NCBI RefSeq assembly: GCF_000020965.1
Contig: NC_011297.1
Coordinates: forward strand, 1-64,000
Length of the DNA: 64,000 nucleotides
Direction: 5' to 3'
Source: Dictyoglomus thermophilum H-6-12
GTDB lineage: Bacteria > Dictyoglomota > Dictyoglomia > Dictyoglomales > Dictyoglomaceae
The position numbers and the translations under genes are program-made. Position 1 is the stretch's first letter. Each line of letters starts with the position of its first letter. This document shows positions 7,229 to 15,921 of the stretch, one piece after another. The notes beneath the pieces are model-generated. The model searched no databases. It was not told the origin of the DNA and worked only from the letters and a program-made list of their open reading frames with translations.

Positions 7229-8236
7229 ATGAGGCTAAAAATATTACTACTTTTAGTGTTACTAATTTTCTTAGCAGGTTGTTCTTCCTATGAGTTTAAA
7301 CTGGAGATGCTCCCCATTCTTCGAGGTATAAATATGGGGAATGCTCTTGAAGCTCCAAGAGAGGGAGAATGGGGAGTAGTAATAAAGGATGAGTATTTCA
7401 AAATTATAAAAGAGGCAGGATTTTCTCATGTTAGAATCCCTATAAGGTGGAATGCTCACGCAGATATGAATCCTCCATATACTATTGAAAAGGCATTTTT
7501 TGATAGGGTAGATCATGTGGTAAATGAGGCATTGAAAAATGAGCTTTTTGTAATTATTAATATTCATCACTATGAAGAAATTATGCAGTATCCAGAGAAG
7601 CATAAAGATAGATTTTTAGCTTTATGGAGACAAATAGCAGAACACTATAGGGATTATCCTCCAACTTTGATCTTTGAGCTATTAAATGAGCCTTGTATGA
7701 ATTTGACTGCAAATTTGTGGAATAAGTATTTGGCGGAAGCTATAAAGGTAATAAGAGAGAGTAATCCTGATAGATATATAGTGGTAGGTCCTGTAAATTG
7801 GAATAGTATTTATGCATTAAAAGATTTAAAATTGCCGAAAGATGAAAAGAATATTATAGTAACCTTTCACTACTATAATCCTTTCAGTTTTACTCATCAA
7901 GGAGCAGAATGGGTGCAACCATCTCCTCCTGTAGGGGTAAGATGGTGGGGAAGAGAGGATGAAAAAGCTGAGATTGATAGAGAGCTGGACATGGCATTAG
8001 ATTGGTCTATTAGAAATGGAAAGGTGCCACTTTATATGGGAGAGTTTGGAGCATATTCTAAAGCAGATATGGATTCAAGGGTAAGATGGACGAGTTATGT
8101 GGCAAGGTCAGCAGAAAAAAGGGGAATAGCTTGGGCATATTGGGAGTTTTGCGCAGGATTTGGCGCCTTTGATCCTGTAAAAAATGAATGGAGAAAACCT
8201 CTATTAAAAGCTCTAATACCAGAAACTAAGATGTAA
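7229..8236 (+). CDS. Glycoside hydrolase family 5 lipoprotein (endo-beta-glucanase/mannanase type)
   Basis: A lipobox LAGC puts the lipidated cysteine at residue 18, so the enzyme is anchored on the membrane surface. The mature part is a single GH5 barrel: the acid/base glutamate is E154 in LLNEP and the nucleophile E272 in YMGEFG; HVRIPIRWN (67-75) and INIHHY (110-115) are typical. At 335 residues there is no room for a carbohydrate-binding module. The enzyme cleaves internal beta-1,4 bonds of cellulose, glucomannan or mannan; the choice cannot be made from sequence. It is convergent with a GH26 mannanase. Confidence 0.88.
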   Translation: MRLKILLLLVLLIFLAGCSSYEFKLEMLPILRGINMGNALEAPREGEWGVVIKDEYFKIIKEAGFSHVRIPIRWNAHADMNPPYTIEKAFFDRVDHVVNEALKNELFVIINIHHYEEIMQYPEKHKDRFLALWRQIAEHYRDYPPTLIFELLNEPCMNLTANLWNKYLAEAIKVIRESNPDRYIVVGPVNWNSIYALKDLKLPKDEKNIIVTFHYYNPFSFTHQGAEWVQPSPPVGVRWWGREDEKAEIDRELDMALDWSIRNGKVPLYMGEFGAYSKADMDSRVRWTSYVARSAEKRGIAWAYWEFCAGFGAFDPVKNEWRKPLLKALIPETKM

Positions 8237-8245
8237 GAATATGAT

Positions 8246-8287
8246 TCCCCCAAAGCCTAGAAAAAAAGGGCTTTGGGGGATTCTTTT
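8246..8287. terminator. Bidirectional terminator between GH5 and GH26
   Basis: CCCCCAAAGCC pairs with GGCTTTGGGGG, followed by TTCTTTTTTA on the + strand. It lies between the two convergent stop codons and can serve both. Confidence 0.85.
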
Positions 8288-9697
8288 TTATTCTTCAACT
8301 TTCAAATTTGGTAGCTCATCTTTTGTAATTACAAAGGGATGATTAAATACTTTTTTAATATGAGAGATTTCGTTTTTGTTTGGATCATTTTCAAAACCTG
8401 ACCAGGTCATAAACCATACCCAATAAGCTTTTTGCTCTTTCATTAAATCTGGATCTGGAATAATTCCATTTTCTGTGAGAGCTACGAGTTTTTTCCCACC
8501 AAATAGTTTTACAATGTTATAGAACATTCCTGTAGATGGAGAATAATCTTTATCTTTAAGGTATATATCTGCTCCTACAATATCTACATATTCATCTCCA
8601 GGATACCATTTGAGAGCATCAGGAGAGTCTGTAGTAGTCCAAACCCATATAAGATTATTTATTTTATGATAATTTACAAGCCTATCAAAAAGTAGTCTCC
8701 ATAGTTTTTTACAAGCTTCAGGACCTTTTGCTCCCCACCAGAACCATCTACCTTCTGCCTCGTGTAAAGGTCTCCATAGTATGGGGACTTTTGCCTCTTG
8801 AAGTCTTTTTAATTGTACTGCAATAGCATCTATATCCCTTATTATAAGTTTGTAATCTTCAGATTCAGGGTGGTTGAAAGCATATTCTATATCAAAACTG
8901 GTAGCATTAGTGTAAAAGCCTCTCCACCATTCTTTTCCTGGAGTATCATAAAGTCCCTTTGGAGCATTCCAGTGCCATTGAAATTGAACTATTCCTCCCA
9001 TATTCCACCAATCTATAGCATCTTCCACATCTCTTGAAGATGCTCCTCTTTCAACCCTTGAAGGTGAGTAGTCCATCATGTCAAAACCACATATAGCTGG
9101 AAACTTATCAGTAATATTCCAAATCCAGAAGGCATCTTTATATCCCATCTGACCCGAGAGAGTATACTTTCCATATATACTCACTAAATAGTCCATTAAT
9201 TTTTGGGCCTCTTTTGATGGATTAGGGGTTACTAATTTGTTTGTAGGATTCATGGTAGGAATTTCTGCCTTTTTGATTTTAAAGTAGTCAAGAAGAAACC
9301 ATCCCCAGCTTTTTACTATACTTATTGTATTTTTTCCATTTTTTAAAGGAATTAAACCAGCATATACGGTTGTAAATTTTTGAGATTGGGGAAATTTGAC
9401 ATTGGTTTGAAATTCTCCATTTACATAAAGGGAATTTTCCTTATATCCATAGGGTGCAGCATATCCAATTATTAATTCGTACATTCCAGACTCCTTTACT
9501 TCAAAAGTTACACTACAAGAATCTCCATCCTTATCAAATCCATCCACATATCCTGTGCCTTGATATCCAGGAAATTGTCTTGCTACATAGGTTCCGTTTA
9601 ATACCCCATTTTCTGCTTCAATAGTAATTTCATCACTAGAAAAATTAATAGAAAAAATAATTAGGAGAAGGATAAGAAGAGGTAGAGTAAATTTCAT
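8288..9697 (-). CDS. Secreted beta-mannanase, CBM35/CBM6-like module plus glycoside hydrolase family 26
   Basis: A signal peptide (residues 1-20) is followed by a beta-sandwich carbohydrate-binding module (about 23-142: IEAENG, GYVDGFD, NTISIV, LLDYFKI) and a GH26 barrel (about 160-460). The acid/base is E313 in WRPLHE and the nucleophile E409 in ALTEN; the tryptophan-rich RWFWWG (317-322) is typical of mannanases. It would cut beta-1,4-mannan outside the cell. A thermostable mannanase is known from Dictyoglomus, which fits the proposed host. Confidence 0.9.
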   Translation of the reverse strand: MKFTLPLLILLLIIFSINFSSDEITIEAENGVLNGTYVARQFPGYQGTGYVDGFDKDGDSCSVTFEVKESGMYELIIGYAAPYGYKENSLYVNGEFQTNVKFPQSQKFTTVYAGLIPLKNGKNTISIVKSWGWFLLDYFKIKKAEIPTMNPTNKLVTPNPSKEAQKLMDYLVSIYGKYTLSGQMGYKDAFWIWNITDKFPAICGFDMMDYSPSRVERGASSRDVEDAIDWWNMGGIVQFQWHWNAPKGLYDTPGKEWWRGFYTNATSFDIEYAFNHPESEDYKLIIRDIDAIAVQLKRLQEAKVPILWRPLHEAEGRWFWWGAKGPEACKKLWRLLFDRLVNYHKINNLIWVWTTTDSPDALKWYPGDEYVDIVGADIYLKDKDYSPSTGMFYNIVKLFGGKKLVALTENGIIPDPDLMKEQKAYWVWFMTWSGFENDPNKNEISHIKKVFNHPFVITKDELPNLKVEE

Positions 9698-9774
9698 AAG
9701 TTAAAATATAGCCTCCCTTCTTTTTGTAATTAATTTATTTTACATCTTTAAAAGAAGGGAGTAAATATAGTTTA

Positions 9775-10176
9775 TTAAACTTTTGTAACTGTTTTCTTAA
9801 GTTTTCTTTCCGCTTCTTTGATGTGAGTCTCGTATACTTGTATCTTATAATTCAACCTCTCAAGAGCTTTTTGCATTTCTTCTATCTTTGCTTGGAGTTT
9901 ATCTCTTTGTTCAATCAGAATTTGTTTTCTCTCCTCCAAAGTTGCATCTCCTTCTTGAAAGAGCTTTACATACCTAACTAATGCTTCTATTTCAATTCCT
10001 GCTGATCTCATGCATTTTATAAACTCTATCCATCTACAATCTTCCTCTGAATAGTCTCTGATGCCATTCTTATCTCTTCTTACTCGGGGAAGAAGTCCTA
10101 TTTTTTCATAAAATCTCAATGTGTCGGGAGTTAGACCATATTTTTCACATACTTCTTTTATCCTCATTGTTTTCAC
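9775..10176 (-). CDS. MerR-family transcriptional regulator
   Basis: The N-terminal winged helix-turn-helix is typical: RIKEVCEKYGLTPDTLRFYEKIGLLP (about residues 5-30), then RDYSEEDCRWIEFIKCMRSAGI. Residues 75-125 form a long dimerisation coiled coil. There is no cysteine-rich metal-binding tail. It resembles the AdhR/NmlR/YraB group, which control stress or oxidoreductase genes. It overlaps the preceding flavodoxin gene by 32 bases and is co-transcribed with it. The promoter upstream of the pair has the 19-bp spacer MerR regulators act on, so autoregulation is likely. Confidence 0.9.
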   Translation of the reverse strand: MKTMRIKEVCEKYGLTPDTLRFYEKIGLLPRVRRDKNGIRDYSEEDCRWIEFIKCMRSAGIEIEALVRYVKLFQEGDATLEERKQILIEQRDKLQAKIEEMQKALERLNYKIQVYETHIKEAERKLKKTVTKV

Positions 10177-10657
10177 CTCTTTTTATTGGTAATTTTTTTA
10201 GCCATTCTAATATTTTCTCACGAAGATCAGTAGATCCACCTTCATATATAGAAAGAGGCTCTAATACTTTTGATTCTGGGCACAGTCTTTTTATATCGCT
10301 TACTACTCTTCCTTGACCTCCACCTCCATGGGTTATAAAGGGTATAATAGTCTTTCCTAATAAGTTATGTTGAGTTAGGAATGTGGCTACAGGGGGTGCT
10401 ATGGTACTCCACCAATTTGGGGTTCCTACGAAGATTATGTCATATTTTTCTATGTCTTCAATCTTAGTCTTTATTGGGGGTTTGTAATCCATTTTTATCT
10501 CTTTTTTGGCTTGTTCAACAGTAGCATTATAAGAAGAAGGGTAGGGATTTTCTGGAATTATCTCTACCATATCTCCACCTACTTCTTTTTGAATTATGTG
10601 AGCAATTTTCCTAGTGTTTCCTGACCAACTGTAATATATGATAAGTATGTGAGACAT
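10145..10657 (-). CDS. Flavodoxin
   Basis: The FMN phosphate loop is YYSWSGNTRKIA (about residues 8-19); VGTPNWWSTIAPPV (77-90) and THGGGGQGR (about 110-118) line the flavin. At 170 residues it is a short-chain-type flavodoxin like those annotated as flavodoxin/NAD(P)H-dependent oxidoreductases. The charged last ten residues overlap the merR start. It acts as a cytosolic electron carrier. Its control by a MerR protein suggests a stress function, which is inference. Confidence 0.88.
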   Translation of the reverse strand: MSHILIIYYSWSGNTRKIAHIIQKEVGGDMVEIIPENPYPSSYNATVEQAKKEIKMDYKPPIKTKIEDIEKYDIIFVGTPNWWSTIAPPVATFLTQHNLLGKTIIPFITHGGGGQGRVVSDIKRLCPESKVLEPLSIYEGGSTDLREKILEWLKKLPIKRGENNEDKRSM

Positions 10658-10690
10658 TTATTTTTCCCTCCTTATTTTGTTTTTATTTGG

Positions 10691-10721
10691 AGTATACAAC
10701 TTAGAGTTTACTCCAGGTCAA
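10691..10721 (-). promoter_or_regulatory. MerR-type promoter with 19-bp spacer
   Basis: On the minus strand TTGACC (10721-10716) and TATACT (10696-10691) are separated by exactly 19 bases. The spacer holds an imperfect dyad, CCTGGAGT and ACTCTAAG around AA, six of eight positions symmetric. This is the classical layout of MerR-family operators, where the regulator untwists an over-long spacer. Confidence 0.75.
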
Positions 10722-10795
10722 AGAGAATGTAAATGTAGTGGTATAATTTATTGAGTTTAATTAAGAGTATAGGTTAGTTTTTTTGGAGGTAAAAA

Positions 10796-11671
10796 ATGGA
10801 AGCAAAAAAAATTTTAGGAGCTATGTTTTTAAATTTTTTGATGGCCCTTTTAGAAGTTATTGGGGGTATATTTTCAGGGAGTTTAGCTCTTATAAGTGAT
10901 GCCCTTCATAATATCAATGATTTTTTTGCCTTACTTATTAGTTACCTAGCAGAGATAATTTCAAAAAATAAAAAGAGTAATTTGAAACATACCTTTGGAT
11001 TTAGAAGAGTTGAGATATTGTCTGCTCTTTTGAATGGTGTCTTGCTTTTGGGGGTATTCTTATTTTTAATAGTGGAAGCTTTCCATAGGATAAAATCTCC
11101 AAAAGAAGTGGAGGGTATTCAGACTGTTATAATTGGAGTTATAGGACTTGTAGGTAACATTCTTGGAGCTTTGCTTCTTCATGAGGATTCTCACCATAAT
11201 TTAAACATTAAAGGAGCTTTTTTACATCTTATTTCTGATGCTATATCTTCAGTAGGAGTAATTATAGGTGCTATGTTTATTATTTTTTATAAGCTTTATA
11301 TTGCGGATACTATAATTTCTCTTCTTATTGCTGGATTTATACTATATAGCTCTATAGATCTTATAAAAGAGACATTACATATACTAATGGAGGGGACTCC
11401 AAGGGAAGTTGATATTAATGAAATTCAAAAGTTGATCTGTAAAATTCCTGGTGTTAGGGATATACATCATATTCATGTCTGGCAGGTTTCTACAAAGGAT
11501 TATCTTCTTTCTGCCCATGTGGTGGTGGAAGATCAAAAAGTTTCAGAGGCAGAGAAAATAGTTTCTCAGATAAAAGATACATTAAGAGAGAAATTTAATA
11601 TTAATCATTCAACTCTTGAGATAGAGTCAGAAACTTATTTCAAAGAGAAGGAGTGCCAATGTGAATATTGA
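10796..11671 (+). CDS. Cation diffusion facilitator (Zn2+/Cd2+-type efflux protein, CzcD/ZitB-like)
   Basis: Six membrane helices in the first 200 residues carry the CDF metal site: ISDALHNINDF (D35, H38 region) in helix 2 and HLISDAISSVGV in helix 5. The cytosolic domain (about 205-291) has HHIHVWQVS and AHVVVEDQ, typical of zinc-sensing CDF tails. It exports divalent metal by proton antiport. It is divergent from the MerR-flavodoxin pair; an extended -10 element, TGGTATAAT, is at 10739-10747. GGAGG precedes the ATG. It overlaps the next gene by 11 bases. Confidence 0.9.
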   Translation: MEAKKILGAMFLNFLMALLEVIGGIFSGSLALISDALHNINDFFALLISYLAEIISKNKKSNLKHTFGFRRVEILSALLNGVLLLGVFLFLIVEAFHRIKSPKEVEGIQTVIIGVIGLVGNILGALLLHEDSHHNLNIKGAFLHLISDAISSVGVIIGAMFIIFYKLYIADTIISLLIAGFILYSSIDLIKETLHILMEGTPREVDINEIQKLICKIPGVRDIHHIHVWQVSTKDYLLSAHVVVEDQKVSEAEKIVSQIKDTLREKFNINHSTLEIESETYFKEKECQCEY

Positions 11672-13430
11672 TAAATTCCTTCCCATAAATTTATATGAGG
11701 CAAAAAAGAGAGGATGGGATGAACTCGATATAATAATTGTTACTGGTGATGCCTATGTGGATCATCCATCTTTTGGGGCTTCGGTTATAGGAAGGTATTT
11801 AGAATATTTTGGATTTAGAGTAGGGATTATTCCTCAACCTGACTGGAAAGATAAGGAAAGTTTTAAAGTATTAGGGAAACCAAGGCTTTTTTTTGGTATA
11901 ACCGCAGGATCTGTGGACTCTATGGTGGCCAATTATACTCCTAATAAATTCAAGAGAAGGGAAGATGCGTATACACCTGGAGGTCTTCCTGGAAAAAGGC
12001 CTGATAGAGCCACCATTGTGTATGCTAATTTTGTACATGAAATTTTTCCTGATGTTCCTATAGTTCTTGGAGGAATAGAAGCAAGTCTTCGTAGATTTTC
12101 TCATTATGATTTTTGGGATAATAAAGTAAGACATTCTGTTCTTCTTGACGCAAGGGCAAAGATAATAGTTTATGGAATGGGAGAAAAACAAACTTTGCAA
12201 ATTGCTAAGATGCTTTCTGAAGGTAAGTCTTGGTATGAGATCTATCAGATACCTGGTATTGTATTTTCTTTAGGCGAGAAAGAATTTGATACTTTTATTA
12301 AAGATAAAGATTATATACTTCTTCCTTCCTTTGAAGAAGTTTCTCAAGACAAAGATAGATATTATGATTTTCAAAGATTGCTTTTGGAGGGGATGAAAAG
12401 GAAAAAAATATTAGTACAAAGAGATGGAAAAAGATTTATTATTCAAAATCCTCCTCCATCTTATACGTCTCAAGATCTTGATTTTATTTATTCTTTACCT
12501 TTTATGAGGCTTCCTCATCCCTCATATAAGGAAAAGATTCCTGCCTTTGAGACTGTGAAAACCTCTATTGTCTCTCATAGAGGATGTTTTGGGAGTTGCA
12601 CTTTTTGTTCCTTGAACCTTCATCAAGGATGGCAAGTAATTTCAAGAAGTGAGAAATCAATCCTCGAAGAGATTTATAGACTGACAAAGCATAGAGAATT
12701 TAGAGGTACCATCTCTGACGTAGGGGGCCCTACAGCTAATATGTATAGGTTAAGGTGTAAAATTCATAATATTCCAGGATCTTGCCCGGAAAGAGATTGT
12801 CTTTTCCCTGATGTTTGTAAGTACTTAGAGGTTGACCACTCTGCTCAGCTTAATCTTTTAAAAAAGATTAAGGAGATAGAAAAGGTAAAACATGTATTTA
12901 TAGCATCGGGGATAAGGTATGATATTGCATTAAAGGATGAGTATTATATTGGAGAGATTATTAAAGAGGGATATATTGGTGGGCATTTATCTGCTGCTCC
13001 AGAGCATGTAAAGGATCATGTACTTGAAATTATGAAGAAGCCTAAATTTAAAGTTTATGAAGAATTTGTAGATATATTTGAAAGGAATCTGAAAAAATAC
13101 AGAAAAGAACTCTATATAATTCCCTATTTCATATCTGCTCATCCTGGTGCAACCATAAAGGATGCATGGGATCTTGCTATGTATATTAAAGGTCTTGGCC
13201 ATTATCTGGAGCAGATTCAAGATTATACACCCCTTCCCTTAACTCCTGCTTCTTGTGCCTTTTATACCGAATATCATACTTTGAGAAAAGAGAAAATCTA
13301 TGTTGCCAAAACTTATGAAGATAGAAGACTTCAAAGAGCTCTTGCACAGTATAAAGACAAGAAGAATAGAGAGTTTTTGGTTAAAAATAAAAAGAAAATT
13401 CCATTCCCTTTAGAAAAGTTGTTAGGCTGA
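11661..13430 (+). CDS. YgiQ-family radical SAM protein
   Basis: The 589-residue protein has the N-terminal B12-binding-like region (GDAYVDHPSFGASVIGRYLE, about 29-48) and a radical SAM domain with the cluster cysteines C309, C313 and C316 (GCFGSCTFC). The YgiQ signatures LGGIEASLRRFSHYDFWD and HSAQLNLLKKIKEI are present. The family (UPF0313) has no settled reaction. The GTG start at 11661 overlaps the CDF gene, and GAAGGAG lies eight bases upstream. The length fits full-size YgiQ. Confidence 0.9.
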   Translation: MNIDKFLPINLYEAKKRGWDELDIIIVTGDAYVDHPSFGASVIGRYLEYFGFRVGIIPQPDWKDKESFKVLGKPRLFFGITAGSVDSMVANYTPNKFKRREDAYTPGGLPGKRPDRATIVYANFVHEIFPDVPIVLGGIEASLRRFSHYDFWDNKVRHSVLLDARAKIIVYGMGEKQTLQIAKMLSEGKSWYEIYQIPGIVFSLGEKEFDTFIKDKDYILLPSFEEVSQDKDRYYDFQRLLLEGMKRKKILVQRDGKRFIIQNPPPSYTSQDLDFIYSLPFMRLPHPSYKEKIPAFETVKTSIVSHRGCFGSCTFCSLNLHQGWQVISRSEKSILEEIYRLTKHREFRGTISDVGGPTANMYRLRCKIHNIPGSCPERDCLFPDVCKYLEVDHSAQLNLLKKIKEIEKVKHVFIASGIRYDIALKDEYYIGEIIKEGYIGGHLSAAPEHVKDHVLEIMKKPKFKVYEEFVDIFERNLKKYRKELYIIPYFISAHPGATIKDAWDLAMYIKGLGHYLEQIQDYTPLPLTPASCAFYTEYHTLRKEKIYVAKTYEDRRLQRALAQYKDKKNREFLVKNKKKIPFPLEKLLG

Positions 13431-13445
13431 TAGGAGGTGATATGT

Positions 13446-13862
13446 ATGAAATCCTATAGAAAAGAACTCTGGTTTGAGCTTCCCACAAGGAGAGGATTTG
13501 TGAATATAACAGATACCTTACAAAAATGTGTGGATGAGAGTGGTATAAAGGAAGGTCTTCTTCTCTGTAATGCTATGCATATTACTGCAAGTGTTTTTAT
13601 AAATGATGATGAGCCAGGTCTTTTAAAGGATTTTGAAATATGGCTTGAGAAGCTTGCTCCAGAAAAACCTTATAATCAATATTATCACAATGTGGGAGAG
13701 AATAATGCAGATGCGCATTTAAAAAGGACTATAATGGGAAGAGAAGTGGTTATTGCAATCACTAATGGTAAGCTTGACCTTGGTCCATGGGAACAAGTGT
13801 TTTATGGGGAATTTGATGGTATGAGAAGAAAGAGGGTACTTGTGAAAATAATAGGAGAATGA
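13446..13862 (+). CDS. YjbQ/UPF0047 family protein (secondary thiamine-phosphate synthase-like)
   Basis: The YjbQ signature is clear: [13 protein letters not shown] (about 42-54), the NNADAHLKR motif and [12 protein letters not shown] near the C-terminus. Family members show weak thiamine-phosphate synthase activity, but the true role is uncertain. AGGAGGTGAT ends seven bases before the ATG at 13446, which is therefore preferred over a GTG nine bases earlier. It follows ygiQ by a few bases, probably in one operon with it. Confidence 0.87.
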   Translation: MKSYRKELWFELPTRRGFVNITDTLQKCVDESGIKEGLLLCNAMHITASVFINDDEPGLLKDFEIWLEKLAPEKPYNQYYHNVGENNADAHLKRTIMGREVVIAITNGKLDLGPWEQVFYGEFDGMRRKRVLVKIIGE

Positions 13863-13879
13863 ATAAAATCTTTGCTATA

Positions 13880-14388
13880 TTAAGGCTGATCTGGTAGGTT
13901 GAAAAACGCAATGGCAAGAATTATATCTGCAGCAATGAATAATATTCCTCCAATAAGTAGTGGGGCGGTTATGGCTCCCCAAAGATATAAATTCCCTGCA
14001 GTATTAAAATAATTGATATTAGTTAAATTAGATAATAAGGAGAAACTTTTTTCCAGTCATTCATTCCCATAATCATTAATATGTATCCTATTATTAAGAA
14101 GGTAAGTCCTCCTTTTAAAATAGAAAGGCTCTCTTGTGAGGAAGTGAAAATACTGAGTATAGCACTACCTAAGAAGATTATTAATACTACACCGCTTATT
14201 ATAGATAAGATAAATCCTATGAGGTATTTGTTAAATATTTCTTTGTTATTATAATATGTGGATAGCTTGCTCATGGCTACTAATAGCAATACTATTGAGA
14301 CTATTTCCAAAACAAAACCAATATAAGGAAGGAAAATTAATAGTCCTAAAATTGCACCTATTCCCCCTAAAGTTTTAATTTCTTTCAT
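13880..14388 (-). pseudogene. DUF996 family membrane protein, frameshifted
   Basis: The first 121 codons (down to 14023) encode three to four hydrophobic helices with the DUF996 pattern (KTLGGIGAILG, LSTYYNNKEIFNKY). The reading frame then stops. One extra base in the A6 run at about 14047-14052 (minus strand TGGAAAAAAG) would restore a frame that continues through SFSLLSNLTNINYFNTAG and LYLWGAITAPLLIGG to a stop at 13880, which matches the family's C-terminal helix pair. It is thus a frameshift mutant, a sequencing error in a homopolymer, or a slippage-dependent gene. Confidence 0.75.
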
Positions 14389-14454
14389 TTTTCAAATCCC
14401 CCTAAGTATTTTTAGGTTATTATACAGTGGAACTTTGATTTTTTAAATATTTAT

Positions 14455-14518
14455 AATGTTTTTACTACGATGTGGTTAGTCTAGTATATTTGTCCATATC
14501 CAATATAGTAAAAACATT
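14455..14518. repeat. Long-loop inverted repeat in the gap between DUF996 and lacI-type genes
   Basis: AATGTTTTTACTA (14455-14467) is the perfect reverse complement of 14506-14518, with a 38-base loop and a T run after the right arm. A smaller CCTAA/TTAGG hairpin is at 14401-14416. Nothing else is recognised in 14389-14681. The role is unknown: it could be a terminator, a structured RNA or a relic element. Confidence 0.55.
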
Positions 14519-14681
14519 TTTTACAATAAAAAGTTAGATCAGAATTTTGTAATAATGAAGAGATGTATATGAAAAATAGTATCGATAAAGGAGAAATAGG
14601 AGAAAAATTTAATAATCTTAGGATGTTGTCAAAAACTTATAATAAGATTTTTAATAAAAGTTGTTATAGAAGTTGTTGGAT

Positions 14682-15698
14682 TTATTTCTTTAATGGAGCA
14701 GTAGAGCTTCTAATAATTAGTTCAGTACTTACAATTATTTTTACAGGAGGTTGATTTGGATTTTTAATTCTATCTATTAATCTTTTTGCAGCGATACTTC
14801 CCATCTCCTCTTTAAAAATTTTTACAGTGGTTAAGGGAGGATCAAATTGAGAGGAAATGTCGATATCGTCTATCCCTATTACAGAAAGCTCTTCAGGAAC
14901 TCTTATTCCCATGTCTTTTGCACATTGAATTACTCCTAATGCCATGGGATCGTTGGCAGATAATATTGCTGTAGGTTTTGGATCATTTTTCCAAAGAATT
15001 TGAAAGGCATGTTTTCCTGTTTTCATAGTTAATTCTTTTTCTTCCACCATATAATTTGGATTATATTCTAAGTTTGCTTCTGCCAATGCCTTTTTATATC
15101 CTTCCCATCTTTCATAAACACTGATATGATCTAAAGGTCCTGAAGCAAAGGCAATGTTTTTATGTCCCAAATCTATAAGATATTTTGTAGCAATATATGC
15201 TCCTCTAATATTGTCTGCAAGAATGCTATCTATGTCTTCAGAATAATTATCTACTAATATTAAGGGTATACCAGTTTTTTTGATAGTTTCTATAAATTCC
15301 TTAGGCATATCAGGTCCTGCTAAAATAAGCCCATCTACTCTTTCTTCCTGAATCATACGAGGTGGTTTTTTGGGATTTAGTTTTCCATGGGGGATTATTC
15401 CGTATAATAAGTGATATCCCATCTCGTGAAGTTCATTTTGGACAGAATAAAGAATTATAGAATAAAAAGGATCAGCTACCAGTGGTTTTTCTTTCTTCAA
15501 TATAAGAAAACCGATAGTCTTTGTCTCTCGGGTTATTAGGGCTCTTGCCGCCTGATTGGGTTTGTATTTTAGTCTTTTAGCTATCTCTTTAATTTTTTTT
15601 CTTGTTTCCTCGCTTATTTTTGAATCATCGTTCAAAGCTCGAGATACTGTTGATGGGGAGACCCCTGCTTTTTTTGCGATGTCTCTTATGTTTACCAT
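14682..15698 (-). CDS. LacI-family transcriptional regulator
   Basis: The helix-turn-helix and hinge are textbook LacI: IRDIAKKAGVSPSTVSRALN (residues 4-23) and YKPNQAARAL (45-54). Residues 60-335 are the periplasmic-binding-protein-like sugar domain (DGLILAGPD, ILADNIRGAYIATKYLI, AILSANDPMALGVIQ, VIGIDDIDISSQFDPPLTTV). It is divergent from a family 5 ABC importer and most likely controls it together with itself. The inducer is unknown, probably a sugar. Confidence 0.92.
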   Translation of the reverse strand: MVNIRDIAKKAGVSPSTVSRALNDDSKISEETRKKIKEIAKRLKYKPNQAARALITRETKTIGFLILKKEKPLVADPFYSIILYSVQNELHEMGYHLLYGIIPHGKLNPKKPPRMIQEERVDGLILAGPDMPKEFIETIKKTGIPLILVDNYSEDIDSILADNIRGAYIATKYLIDLGHKNIAFASGPLDHISVYERWEGYKKALAEANLEYNPNYMVEEKELTMKTGKHAFQILWKNDPKPTAILSANDPMALGVIQCAKDMGIRVPEELSVIGIDDIDISSQFDPPLTTVKIFKEEMGSIAAKRLIDRIKNPNQPPVKIIVSTELIIRSSTAPLKK

Positions 15699-15730
15699 TT
15701 GTTTTATCCTTTTTTTTACAAGAAATTTAA

Positions 15731-15771
15731 ATCGTTTGAAATATTATAGACTAAAATATAGTAATTGTCAA
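15731..15771 (-). promoter_or_regulatory. Promoter and operator half-site of the LacI-family gene
   Basis: On the minus strand TTGACA (15771-15766) and TATAAT (15748-15743) are separated by exactly 17 bases, a consensus sigma-A promoter. Just downstream lies CAAACGATTT, identical to ten bases of the palindrome upstream of the binding protein at 3718. Confidence 0.7.
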
Positions 15772-15783
15772 TGAAACAGAAAT

Positions 15784-15849
15784 TTGACAAAGAATTTAAG
15801 GCGTGATACACTTAAAACAGTAGGTTAAAAATTAAAGGGAGGTGAGGAT
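15784..15849 (+). promoter_or_regulatory. Promoter and shared leader element of the 15922 importer operon
   Basis: TTGACA at 15784-15789 and TACACT at 15807-15812 have a 17-base spacer. The 18-base element at 15832-15849 is identical to 3628-3645 and ends 73 bases before the start codon, as it does there. Confidence 0.6.
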
Positions 15850-15921
15850 TTAAAAAGAAGTTTTGTTTCTTTAGTTTGCCTTTTTCTTTAAAAATTTAAA
15901 GATAATAGGGGGGTAAAGATA

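Noticed and set aside
14563-14754. Open frame of 63 codons on the + strand
   Set aside because: Its second half is antisense to the end of the LacI-family gene, there is no convincing ribosome binding site, and the composition is not protein-like.
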